From NCBI RefSeq assembly GCF_036370855.1, contig NW_026991398.1:2108001-2172000 (forward strand): 64,000 nucleotides of DNA, given 5' to 3'. Each line of letters opens with the position of its first letter. The stretch's first letter is position 1. Below, one piece after another: positions 21,794 to 31,479 of this stretch. Origin of the DNA: Dromaius novaehollandiae. Lineage: Eukaryota; Chordata; Aves; Casuariiformes; Dromaiidae. The position numbers and the translations under genes are program-made. The notes under the pieces were generated by a model. It saw only the letters and a program-made list of their open reading frames with translations, had not been told where the DNA came from and searched no databases.

Positions 21794-22144
21794 TGCTGGG
21801 GACCAAAATGGGATGACGCTGTGTAAGACAGCAGAGGATCTCTAAGGCAGAAAGTGATGATGTGGTAACTACGATCTGTGGCCAGAATGTGTGCACGTGA
21901 GTTGCCCGTAATCACGATGTGCCTTGCTGCCTACGTGCCAGCACTCACAGTGTGCCTTCCTGCCTGCCTGCCAGGGATCAGGATGTGCCTTCCTGCCTGT
22001 CACAAGATGCCACAACGCACAAGGAGATACGTGGCAGGAAGAGGGGCTGGCCTTGGTTGGTTGCTATATAACCAGCCATTGTTGTCTCAGTAAAGGAGAT
22101 CTCTTGCACCATCCTATCTGAGGTCCGTGTCGTCATATGCCACA
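21794..22144 (+). mobile_element. Solo LTR, copy 1 (ERVK-like by 6-bp target duplication)
   Basis: A 351-bp element starting TGCTGGGGA and ending GCCACA has TATA-like CTATATAA at 22064-22071 and AGTAAA at the place of the AATAAA of copy 2. Flanks CTCAAG (21788-21793) and CTCAAA (22145-22150) look like a 6-bp target duplication with one change. No internal retroviral sequence is present. The related copy 2 lies in the opposite orientation at 32274-32618. Confidence 0.75.
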
Positions 22145-22149
22145 CTCAA

Positions 22150-23280
22150 AGGCTCCAAACAGCCCTGCTTTGTGTGGCAGGTTGGACTGGAGACCTCCAG
22201 AGATCCTTTCCCACCAAAACTCCTCTGAGGTTCCATGAATTCTTGCTCCTTGGCCTCTGCTCTGGCACAGCTGGCAGGCTGAGGAGAGCACCTGGGGTAG
22301 AGCAGAATGAGCTCAGCTGGCAGAGCCTCAGGGGAAGATCCAAAAGTCTCTCCTGGAGCTAGTGAAAGGAGAAATGAAAGCTAGTGACACACACAGAAAC
22401 AGATGTGCTTGGGTGGGCCCTAGCTCCACTCTCCTGCTCAGCCCTAGCCTTTGGAAAACTCCCTCATGCACTCCGAGAGGCTCCACCTGCCTCTTCCACC
22501 CTCCCTGTGCTCCCCTCCCGTCGGCCAAAGTGGAGCTCAGCATTGCCTGGGGACTCTCTTTCACATGGGGAGCAGAGGGAGGGCCTTCACCAGCCCCACA
22601 TGGCTCGTCCCACCCCCGGCCTTTGCAGTTGCTTGGGCCTGGGTCTGCCCACTTGCCTTCACCATGGTCACAGCTACACTGAAGCCCACGAAAATCCCAG
22701 TGCTCCTACCCTCAAGAGGGCATCCACCCTGAACATGGAGCCTGGCTGGCCACAAAGGCATCACCCATCCAGTGCCCCAGCCGTGCAGCCGAGGGCATGG
22801 GTCTCTGCCACAATTTTCCTGCCCCTTCCCTGCTCCTGGCACCGCTGCTGCTGTGCCCATGTCAAACCCTCCTGCTGCCAGACTGACCTGGGGCCTGAGG
22901 CAGCTCCAGCTCCCTCCAGGGCTGCGCTGGAGCCTTTCAGGAGCAGGCTGAGGTGGGGCTGGCACTGCCAGGGTGGGTTGGGAGAGGGCAGCTCCCCTCT
23001 GCCACACTGGGGCTGGGGCTGAGGCTGGGGCTGGGCACAGCGTTTCCCTGGGGAGCTCCCTGAGGAGCCGCTCCGGGGGATCCTCCACCTCTGCCCTGGC
23101 AGCAGCACCAGTACTCAGGGTGCTGGGATGGAAGTGCACAGAGGGTGGAAGGGGCACGGGCTGCCCAGGGGGAGCATCAAGACGTTGTCCGTGCACGCAG
23201 GGATGGAGTGAGGAAAGCCAGAGCTCGGCTGGAGCTGGAACCAAAGACCTCAGACACGGAAAGGGCTGGGGCATTCTTAA
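22150..23280. other. GC-rich stretch without a supported gene
   Basis: Sequence rich in CCTCC, CAGCC and GGCTGGGGCTGAGG-type simple stretches. A 376-codon open frame (22561-23691, minus) crosses it but has the composition of frame-neutral GC-rich DNA, with no domain I recognise. Confidence 0.5.
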
Positions 23281-24983
23281 ATGACTCCTAAATGATCCCC
23301 TGGAGTCTGAGGGGTCAAAGCACCTAGCCCCTGCCCAGCCCAGGCTGTGCCCAACGTGAGGGTCAGCAGACACCATGCTCCAGGATCTGCTGGGTTCTGG
23401 TGCAGAAGAGAGGCCATGCAAGGCTGGCCTTTTCCCCTCTGTCAGGATACAGAGACCTGCAGGAGGATGGAGCTGGCCTTGGACCACCCCACAGCTGGGT
23501 GAGCAGCCAGTGCTGGAAAGGGGTGATGTGAGGGGCTGCTCTGGGACGATGGCCCTGGGGCAGCTTCCCCACTGTGTCCATGCAACACAGGGAACAACCT
23601 GGGCTCTCCTCTCCTGCACCCACCATGTCCTGCTGCCTTTCCCAACAGACCTGCATTTGCCCTGCAAGCACACGGCTCTGTGCTCCCACACTGCCGTTCA
23701 CACGCAGGAGCTGCCTGCCGGCATTTGTCCTCTCCTGGACCCTTTCCAGTCCAGCCCAGACCCTCCCCAGCTCTCCCCACCTCCCCTGCCCTCTCCCCAG
23801 CCCACCCAGCACAGCAGACCAGGCTGGGGTGGCCCCGCAGCAGTGCCTGTGGCAGGGGGCTGCAGAGCTCTGGGCACTCACCCCACAGCCCCAGCCCCTC
23901 TGCAGGGCACAGCAGCTGCTGGGGAGCAGAGAGGGGTGTCAGCCTCCCCATCAGCCCCACACCTGGGGACCAGCAATGGCACAAGGAAATGGAGGCCAGG
24001 CACTCCATGTCTCCACTGCTCTCATGACCAGAGATCCTTCACCCTGGCTGCCTGCAGCCCCTCTGGGCAGCCCCTCTCCCCAGCACAGCACCAGAGTCCT
24101 GGCCCCGGGGCTCCTCAGGCAGCTCCAGTGACAGAGCAGCCTGCTCTGAGCTGACACACATGGAAACAGGTTTTCATTTATTCCCCCCCAGAAGCACACA
24201 ATTGCTCCTTTGCTCTTCTCTGGAGATGTCCCTGCTCCCCAGAGAGCCTTTCCCAGCTGAGTGTGTCTGTGCTGGCCCAGCCAGCCATTCCTGCACCCCT
24301 GTCCTGTGCTCCCTGCAGGGCCCTGGGCTGGTGGTGCTGCTCTGCAGGGCAAGCAGATGTGCAGTGGTCCTGGGTGACTCCTCACTGGCCATTCTGGTCA
24401 GGGCATAGCCATCTGGACCAGCATCATTGCACCTGACAAGCCCCTCCCCAGGGTCTGTGGCTGTGGAGGATGCTTGGAGCAATCACAGGCCATTTCACAT
24501 TGCTCAGGAGGTGTTCAGGGGTGTCATTAGACCGAGCCCACTGCCTCTCCTGAGGCTGCAGAGCCCTGATGTGGTGCATTCCCTGGTTTGGCCCTTCACC
24601 TTTGGGTGACTCCACTTGGCTTTGGAAGTCTCCACTCACCGCCCATCCCAGGCACATGCTGTCCCTGGAGATCCCCTCTGGAGGTGCTCTCCAGGTGGCT
24701 CCATACTTCCTTGCAGAAGAATGGGCATCTGTCACCAGCCCTCCAGTAGCTGGGACAGTCCCCAGCAGAGACCTCTTGACCACTCACCCTCTCCAGGGGC
24801 ACTGGGCCCCCACAAGTGACAGCTGAATCCAACCCTCATTCCTTCATCTATCATTTTATGAGCTCATGTTCCTCTGCCCATGAAAAGCCCAGGCCTTTTC
24901 AGGTGCAATTCCCTGGGCGCACTCTCAGCTCCAGCTTGGGAAGAAGAGTCAGAACTTCAGGCACAGTACTAAGGAGATCCCCT

Positions 24984-24989
24984 TTTATT
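24984..24989 (-). promoter_or_regulatory. Polyadenylation signal AATAAA of OR3
   Basis: TTTATT on the plus strand is AATAAA on the minus strand, 235 bases after the OR3 stop, at the place homologous to the signal after OR1 and OR4. Confidence 0.5.
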
Positions 24990-25223
24990 GCAGAGATGCT
25001 ACTTGGGAGGCCAGCTCTGACACAGTGGTCAGCAGATTTACAGAAGGCCTCTGGGTCAGATGGATGGGGTTCATGTCTCTGGAGAAGTGGGAGGAATTCA
25101 GACATTTGTGCACAAACATGACTATCACAGACAGAACTCCCAAAGCACAAGAGCTGTCTGAGGTAAACTGGGAATTGCTTGTGAGGAGAGATGGGCAGCT
25201 TATTGCTGCTGAACTAGTACCAG

Positions 25224-26135
25224 CTAAAAGATTTTCCTCACTGCATCCTTGAGCTCCTTGTTCCTCATGCTGTAGATGAGGGGGTTCACTGCTGGAGGCA
25301 CCACCGCGTACAGAACAGCCACCATCAGATCCAGAGCTGGGGTGGAGAGGGAGGGGGGCTTCAGGTAGGCAAAAAATGAGGTGCTGAGAAACAGGGAGAC
25401 CACGGCCAGGTGCGGGAGGCACATGGAGAAGGCTTTGTGCTGGCCCTGCTCAGAGGGGATCCTCAGCACAACTGTGAAGATCTGCACGTAGGACAACACA
25501 ATAAAAACAAAACACCCTGAAGCTAAACAAATACCAGCCACAAGAAGCCCCACTTCCCTGATGTAGGAGTCTGAGCAGGAGAGCTTGAGGATCTGGGGAA
25601 TCTCACAGAAAAACTGCTGCACGGTGTTGCCTTGGCAGAGTGGTATTGAAAATGTGTTCCCAGTGTGCAGCACAGCATAGAGAAAACCACTGGCCCAGGC
25701 AGCTGCTGCCATTTTCATACAAGCTCTGCTGCCCATGAGGGTCCCATAGTGCAGGGATTTGCAGATGGCCACAAAGCGGTCATAGGCCATGACGGTGAGG
25801 AGACAATACTCTGCTGAACAAAAGAAAAAGAAGAAGAAGACCTGAGCAACACACCCTAAGTAGGAAATGGCCCTGCTGTCCCACAGGGAATTGGCCATGG
25901 ATTTGGGGACAGTGGTGGAGATGGAGCCAAGGTCGAGGAGGGAGAGGTTGAGGAGGAAGAAGTACATGGGGGTGTGGAGGCGGTGGTCGCAGGCTACGGC
26001 TGTGATGATGAGGCTGTTGCCCAGGAGGGCAGCCAGGTAGATGCCCAGGAAGAGCGAGAAGTGCAAGAGCTGCAGCTCCCGTGTGTCTGCAAATGCCAGG
26101 AGGAGGAACTCGTTGAAGGAGCTGCTGTTGGACAT
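25224..26135 (-). CDS. OR3: olfactory receptor, OR14-like, intact
   Basis: A 303-residue odorant receptor of the same subfamily. It keeps GN in TM1 (39-40), LHTPMYFF (53-60), Cys95, MAYDRF (116-121), loop cysteines 167, 177 and 187, SY (215-216), KAFSMCLPHL (234-243) and NPLIY (284-288), and ends KIF followed by TAG. Unusual points are a run of six phenylalanines in TM3 (100-105, encoded by TTC/TTT codons) and the second intracellular loop, where the usual CRPLHY reads CKSLHY, losing the conserved Pro that follows the DRY region. TVQQ replaces TVDQ in extracellular loop 2. The acceptor AG is at 26165-26164 on the minus strand and the ATG is 28 bases beyond it. It lies in cassette C, a direct copy of cassette D (OR4). 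It is probably functional; the ligand is unknown. Confidence 0.95.
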   Translation of the reverse strand: MSNSSSFNEFLLLAFADTRELQLLHFSLFLGIYLAALLGNSLIITAVACDHRLHTPMYFFLLNLSLLDLGSISTTVPKSMANSLWDSRAISYLGCVAQVFFFFFFCSAEYCLLTVMAYDRFVAICKSLHYGTLMGSRACMKMAAAAWASGFLYAVLHTGNTFSIPLCQGNTVQQFFCEIPQILKLSCSDSYIREVGLLVAGICLASGCFVFIVLSYVQIFTVVLRIPSEQGQHKAFSMCLPHLAVVSLFLSTSFFAYLKPPSLSTPALDLMVAVLYAVVPPAVNPLIYSMRNKELKDAVRKIF

Positions 26136-26162
26136 TTAATTCCCCTGGACACAGGGAGATTC

Positions 26163-26166
26163 TCTA
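26163..26166 (-). other. Splice acceptor before OR3 coding exon
   Basis: On the minus strand TCTCTTCTTCCTTAG ends at 26164, leaving a 28-base 5' UTR piece before the ATG. Confidence 0.5.
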
Positions 26167-28365
26167 AGGAAGAAGAGACGTTGACAAGTTAGGACAGACT
26201 TCTCTGAGCAAAACTTTCTCATAACCTCCCCCAGACACACACACATTACCTCTCCCTGTCTCGGTAGTACTGTCACTGAGCTCCATGGCTTGAGCTCTGG
26301 TTTGTGCTGGCCGAGTTTGCCATGAGGAGCAGGGGCCTATGCCCATGGGATCCAAAGGAGTCAGCCCTGACCTACAGTACCGTGTACATGGAAACAAGGG
26401 TAATCAAAATTTATATTCCCAGTTCCGGTCAGATTTAATCCACTCATAATATTTTAAGGCTTGTTTTCTTTAGCTGGCTCTGTCACATCTTGGAGGTAGA
26501 AATCCTCAGCATTGCTGCTGCACTCAGAGGGAGCAGCTGTGATTCCAGAGAGCCAAAAGGATTCACTCTGGCTTTAGTGCAGAGGCAGGAGAGCTGGCCT
26601 GTCTATCTTGTTCCCAGCTGCCCTGTGCTCCCACATCAGAGGTGGAGGATAGTTGTACTCGTGTTACCCGAAAAAGAAACAACACTGCAGAGAGCAGAGG
26701 AATCCACTTCCAAAGTGCCCATCAGCACTCTTCCTGAGGGTGTGTGAGGCAGGTCTCAGCCCTCCCCTTCTAGCCAGCAACACATCGGGCTCCTTCCAGC
26801 TGCCCACAGTCAGCCTCCCAGCAGCATGTCCGTGGCCTCAGCATCTAGGTGGCTTCTCCCTGGGGCACCTAGATAACACCCAGCTGCAATGGGAGAGCTG
26901 TGGCCTTCTGGAGGGCAGCTGCAGCCCAGCCAGACACCCCAGGGAAATGGCAGAATGTCCTAAGGATGGGGTGTCCTGACGAGAGAGTTGGCTCATTCCC
27001 GGCCCCCCACACTGCATTGCCCAGAGCCCCACAGGCTAGAGGGGCACTTGGGCACCTCACTGTCAAGGACACGTCTGCATGGCAGGACCTGCAGGGTCAG
27101 TGTTGTCTGAGCTGCATCAGAAACCCCCCTGCCCAGAGAGTCCAAGCAGAAGGACAAGGGCAGCGTGCGCAGGTGGGAAACATGGAGCAATACCATGACA
27201 TTTGTGCCCAGGGAGGCAGGGACAGGCAGGCACAGAGGGGCACTCAGGAGAGTCTCCTCTCCTGCATGTCCAGCTGCCGAGGAAACGACTCCTGCCCTGG
27301 ACCCCACGGCCTTGAGAGCAGAGGGCTGTGCTGGCTGGCAGAGGAGAGGAGGTGCTGGAGTTGATGGTTCCCTCTCACACTTTGAGCATGACTCTGCTGC
27401 CTGGAGCCGTCCCTGCGGGCAGCTGTTTCTCTGTCCCCACGTCTCTCCCCTGTCAGTGCTCACAGACCCCATCTCACCCGCTGGGTGCTCAGCTCTGCCC
27501 TGCAGAAACCTCCCGGGGGCAGGACACTGCCCAGGGCACCTGCGTGGTTGCAGGTGCTCCGGAGCAGGGGAGACAAACCTTGCTGAGGCTGGAAAGGTGC
27601 TGCTGGCTCTGTCTGCAGGCTGAGGGGTGGAGGAAGGCATTTGCTGAGTGCCTCCCAGAGCTGCTCCTCTCTCAGTGTCCCTGTTTTGGAGCCTTTGTCC
27701 CCTGCCTAAACCTGACAGACACATAGCTATTTCACCCCACCCAAAGAGAGTAAAACTGAAAACACACTCATGAGAGCTCCTTCCCTTTCGTGGTTCTCCT
27801 GCCTTGACCTTCCTTTTGGAAAGTCTCCTCCAGAAATGTCCTGAGAGTGAGCTGGAGCTGAGAGCAGCCCTGACCCACACAGCACCCTCTCAGCAGGAGA
27901 ATGAACCTGCCCTGCTGGGGCTTTCTCTTCCCACCCACAGCTTCTCCCCACAGCACCCACCTGGCAGGACCTTCCCTGCCAGGGGTCTCTCCTCCCACCC
28001 ACAGTTTCTCCCCAGTGCCGTGGGGAGCTCCATGGGCAAGCTGAGTGCTGACCCTGGCAGGCAGCAGTCACTGCTCCAGGCACACAGCACCCTGGGATGC
28101 AGGGACACTGCTCTGAATTACAGCCCTGGGCAGACCTGTGAGCACACCAGGCTTCACACCCCTGCCTGCACCATCCCTGGAGAAGGGAGCAGGATGCCCT
28201 GTCCCTGTGACAATGTGGCAAGGAATCCCTGCTCTGAAGCATCTCCCCCTCCTCTGCAAAGGAGAAGCCAGAAGAGCAATCCTTAAAAATCTAATAGTTT
28301 GACTGGATGCATTTTAAGACATTTTGAGAAACCTCAGTAGCATTGCCCTGCAGACAGAGACTTAC

Positions 28366-28640
28366 CGTGTCAAGGGCTGTGAAGATTCCTCCCACAAGGA
28401 GCTCTCCTCTGTCCTCCCACTCCACACTGCCTTCCACTTCTCTCTGTCTTCTCTCATCTCATGTCAGCAGCAGCAGGCAGTGCCCGCAGCCCTGCTGCTC
28501 TTGGCAGAGGAGCTGCTCCTGCACACAGCTGTGTCTGGGCAGTGCTGCCAGGTTGCCATGAGCTCCCTCCATCCCAGGAGCCTGGCCCTCACTCAGGAGC
28601 AGAGGCCCAGCTGAAGACACAAATGTCTCTGTCCCTTGTG
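28366..28640 (-). other. Putative non-coding first exon of OR3 (5' end uncertain)
   Basis: Minus-strand CTTGACACG is followed by the donor GTAAGT (28365-28360). Joining to the acceptor at 26164 removes about 2.2 kb. It is homologous to the first exon proposed for OR1. The opposite strand is open for 96 codons here. Confidence 0.42.
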
Positions 28641-28645
28641 CTCCT

Positions 28646-28685
28646 TCCTCCTGGGAAATGTTCACTGCAATAAACTAAAATAATC
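28646..28685 (-). promoter_or_regulatory. Putative OR3 promoter: homeodomain-like plus Olf/EBF-like site
   Basis: On the minus strand GATTATTTTAGTTTA (28685-28671) precedes TCCCAGGAGGA (28656-28646), identical motifs to cassette A at the same spacing to within a base or so. Confidence 0.48.
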
Positions 28686-30349
28686 ACTGATGGTCCCTCT
28701 CTAAACACTGAAGGAAGACTGATTCCAGCATTGCAATTTGTCTCATCAGAGGGTGGTTATCTGCAAGAGGTGGAAACGTCCCATTCTGGAAGCCCCTATT
28801 CCCATCTCTTAGCTAGGCAGGACACCTAGATGGAGACATAAAATAGAGTTTGTTTTCTGTTGTTCAGGTATTGTTTCAGATGAGTCAGTTTGGGCTTCTC
28901 AGGCTGCTTTAGAATGGCGAGGGATTCAGATCCTTCCTGTGAGCTCCACAAAAAATACGCAGGAGGTGGGATTCCCCTTGCCCAGGCAGAAGTGAGCACA
29001 GCAGGGATGTCTGCATGCAAGATCTTGGTCTATGCTCCCATTATAATCACTGGACATGGAAGGTGGGAGTTAGCTGATCACACACAAACACCTGGAGACA
29101 TAGGAAGAGACAGAGGTGGTCCAAGACTGGACGGGCTGCATCCAAGGCATGTGCCAGTGTCTGCTTGCTCTGATGGAGCAACTGTGACATCTACATCCTT
29201 CTGGAGCATGACTTGGCCAGGTAGGGAATTGCCTTGGCTGCGTTAAATGATACTAGATGCCCTCTGCTACCAGAGCTCCACTCACTAGGAAGCTGAGACA
29301 CAGGCAGATCCTGACATTGCAAACAGTTGATGCCATCCAGTGCAGGCACTTGATTCCGTGACACAGCAATAGGCCTGCAGGGCTATGTCAGATGCCTGGG
29401 GGGGTCCAGCACAACCACGGATCTCTAGCAGATACAGCATGGGACCTATAGGAAAGCCCTGCCCCTATGGTGTGGTTGCTGGGCGAGTGCCCCATGGCAA
29501 CTCAGGTTTGCTACCAGCGCCCAAACACCTGGATCCTACTACTGCCTTTAGGCCAAGTCCATCCGATCTACAGCCAAGTGTTCTGCATAAATGGGAGAGG
29601 CATGTCACAAGGTCCCTGCTCTAGTCTCCGCACCCCTAAAAGCTTCTAACTTTCCTCCCCCTGAACCTCTTCTCACTCCCAGATGATATGAACAGGGAAT
29701 GGGCTAATGATGACCTCAGCATGGCTGGATCACAGGCTGCCCAGGCCCAGGGGCTTTTTCAGTGGCACCTTGTCCTTCCTGCAGATCAGTTCACCTCTGT
29801 CACAGGCCCCATGGTGCTGTGAATCAGCTGAGGCAGCAAATCCCTCTCCTGCCATTCCTGCACAGCCCAGCTCTGTTTCTCCCTGGCCTTGGGCACTGCA
29901 GGGTTTGCTCTCTTAGTGGGAACCTCCTTTCACCATTACATTGCCACCTGATATCTATGCCAGCATGTCTCTGCTCTGAAGTGGGACCATTGCACACATG
30001 GTGTCTTTGGCTCTTGGTAACAGGTTTCACCATTACAAATCTGTTCTCTGTGCCACAGCTGAGGCTCTGTAGCCCAAATAAACACAAGTGCATGCAGCCA
30101 GGGGCACAGAGATGAACAGATGGAGATGCACAAGCTGTCACAGTACTGAAACATGGTTGGAATAACTAAGATGTGGTGGGACAGCTCGCATGACTGGAGG
30201 GCTGTGATGGCAGGGTACAAGCTCTGCAGGCAAGACGGTTAGGGAGGATGAGCACAGGGGATGCTATTTGTGTGAAGGGACAGTTCAGATGTATGGAGCT
30301 CTTGTACGGGATGGCTAAGGGCTCCAGAGGAGAAAAACAGCCCGCAGTA

Positions 30350-31130
30350 GATGAGGGTTGAGTGAGAGATGACTTGCAGGAACTCAACCCATACAAGTGT
30401 CTAGGACTGGACGGGCTGCATCCAAGGTCACTGAGAGGGCTGGCCTATATAATAACAAGGCCAGTCTCTACCACCTTTTTAAAGGTTGCATAGACCAGGG
30501 GAGGTCCCAATGAGCAGAAGAAGAACTGCATTGTGCCCCTCTTCAAAAAAGGCCACAACCCAGGACAAGCCAAAGGGCAACCCAGGGAGCTGCAGGCCCT
30601 TCAGCCTCACTTTAGTGAGGAATGCGTCATGCAGCAAATCCTCTTGCATCACATTTCTGGGCACATGAAGAATGTGCCTGGGAGCAGGCAGCATGGACTT
30701 ACTGAAGGTAAATCATTCCTGCGCAAGCTGATTGCCTTCTGTGATCAAAGACTTGTGATTGTGGAGGAGCAGAAAGTACCAGATACCATTTACCATGATT
30801 TTAGCAAAGTTTTGGACACTGTCTGCATAAATATTCTTGAATACAAGTAAGGTTTTACGATAAGATGGGTAGAGAACCGGGTGGGTAAAAAGCTGGTTGG
30901 ATAATCGAGCTCAGAGGGGTTTTTTTGAATGGGTCATTCTTTACCAGGAAGCCAGGTAAAGGTGGAGTATGCAGGGTCTACACTGGACCTGTCTATTCTG
31001 ACAGGTTCATCAATGACCTGGAGCATGCAACTCTCATCAGGTTTGTAGATGACCTCTAATCAGGAGGAAGAGGCAAGAAGATTGGGCTAGAGACCTGCTG
31101 AGGTCCCTTCCACCCTGAAGGAGTCCATGA
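30350..31130 (+). mobile_element. CR1 LINE fragment with reverse transcriptase remnants and 3' end
   Basis: The 105-codon frame at 30533-30850 reads as CR1 reverse transcriptase (PLFKKGHN at the start, GSRQHGLTEGKSFLRKLIAF in the middle, YHDFSKVLDTV near the end). Further on come SDLE-type sequence (GACCTGGAGCATGCAACTCTCATC) and, at about 31095, CTGCTGAGGTCCCTTCCACCCTGAAGGAGTCCATGATTCTT, close to the CR1 3' terminus. The 5' part is missing. A longer version lies at the homologous place next to cassette D. Confidence 0.8.
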
Positions 31131-31419
31131 TTCTTCCCACTCTTGATAGTCTCTTGTTGGTGCCTGGGAAAGGATGCAGGTTCCCTGTGACAGTGGAAGT
31201 AGGCCAGCTTTGTTGTCCTCCTCCAGGCAGAATTACTCAGCTGCAGGGCTTCTTGGCAGGAATCTTCAAGAGAGCCCTGATCCATCCTTTGCTTCATGAT
31301 TATTTTACTTTTTTGTTTTTACCTTCCCCCCTTCTAAGTCTGTCTCTTTTAACATCCTGATCCCTTCTCATACAGTGCACACCTGCTTACCCTTAACCGA
31401 CTGCTCCTGTTTTGGTTTG

Positions 31420-31475
31420 CTTTTGTTTTTGTTTTTGTTTTTGTTTTTGTTTTTGTTTTGTTTTGCTTTGTTTTG
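31420..31475 (+). repeat. (TTTTTG)n microsatellite
   Basis: About nine imperfect units of TTTTTG, drifting to TTTTG at the end. Confidence 0.9.
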
Positions 31476-31479
31476 ACAC

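Larger units (their letters stand above)
23280..30350 (-). repeat. Segmental duplication C (OR3 cassette), direct copy of D
   Basis: In the same orientation it matches about 41340-48500: the GC-rich 3' flank (23340-24160 against 41340-41980), the OR coding exon, the first-exon region (28340-28690 against 46490-46830), and the tail with CTTGTCC...CAGGCCCCATGGTGCTG (29760-29820 against 47900-47950). Outside the OR exon and its first exon I see no coding gene. Confidence 0.8.

Noticed and set aside
22561-23691. 376-codon open frame on the minus strand
   Set aside because: GC-rich stretch open in several frames on both strands; no domain, no start context, and the homologous stretch near 40900-41980 does not keep the same frame.
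30533-30850. Gene for a 105-codon protein
   Set aside because: It is a piece of CR1 reverse transcriptase with changes at several conserved positions and no complete ORF.
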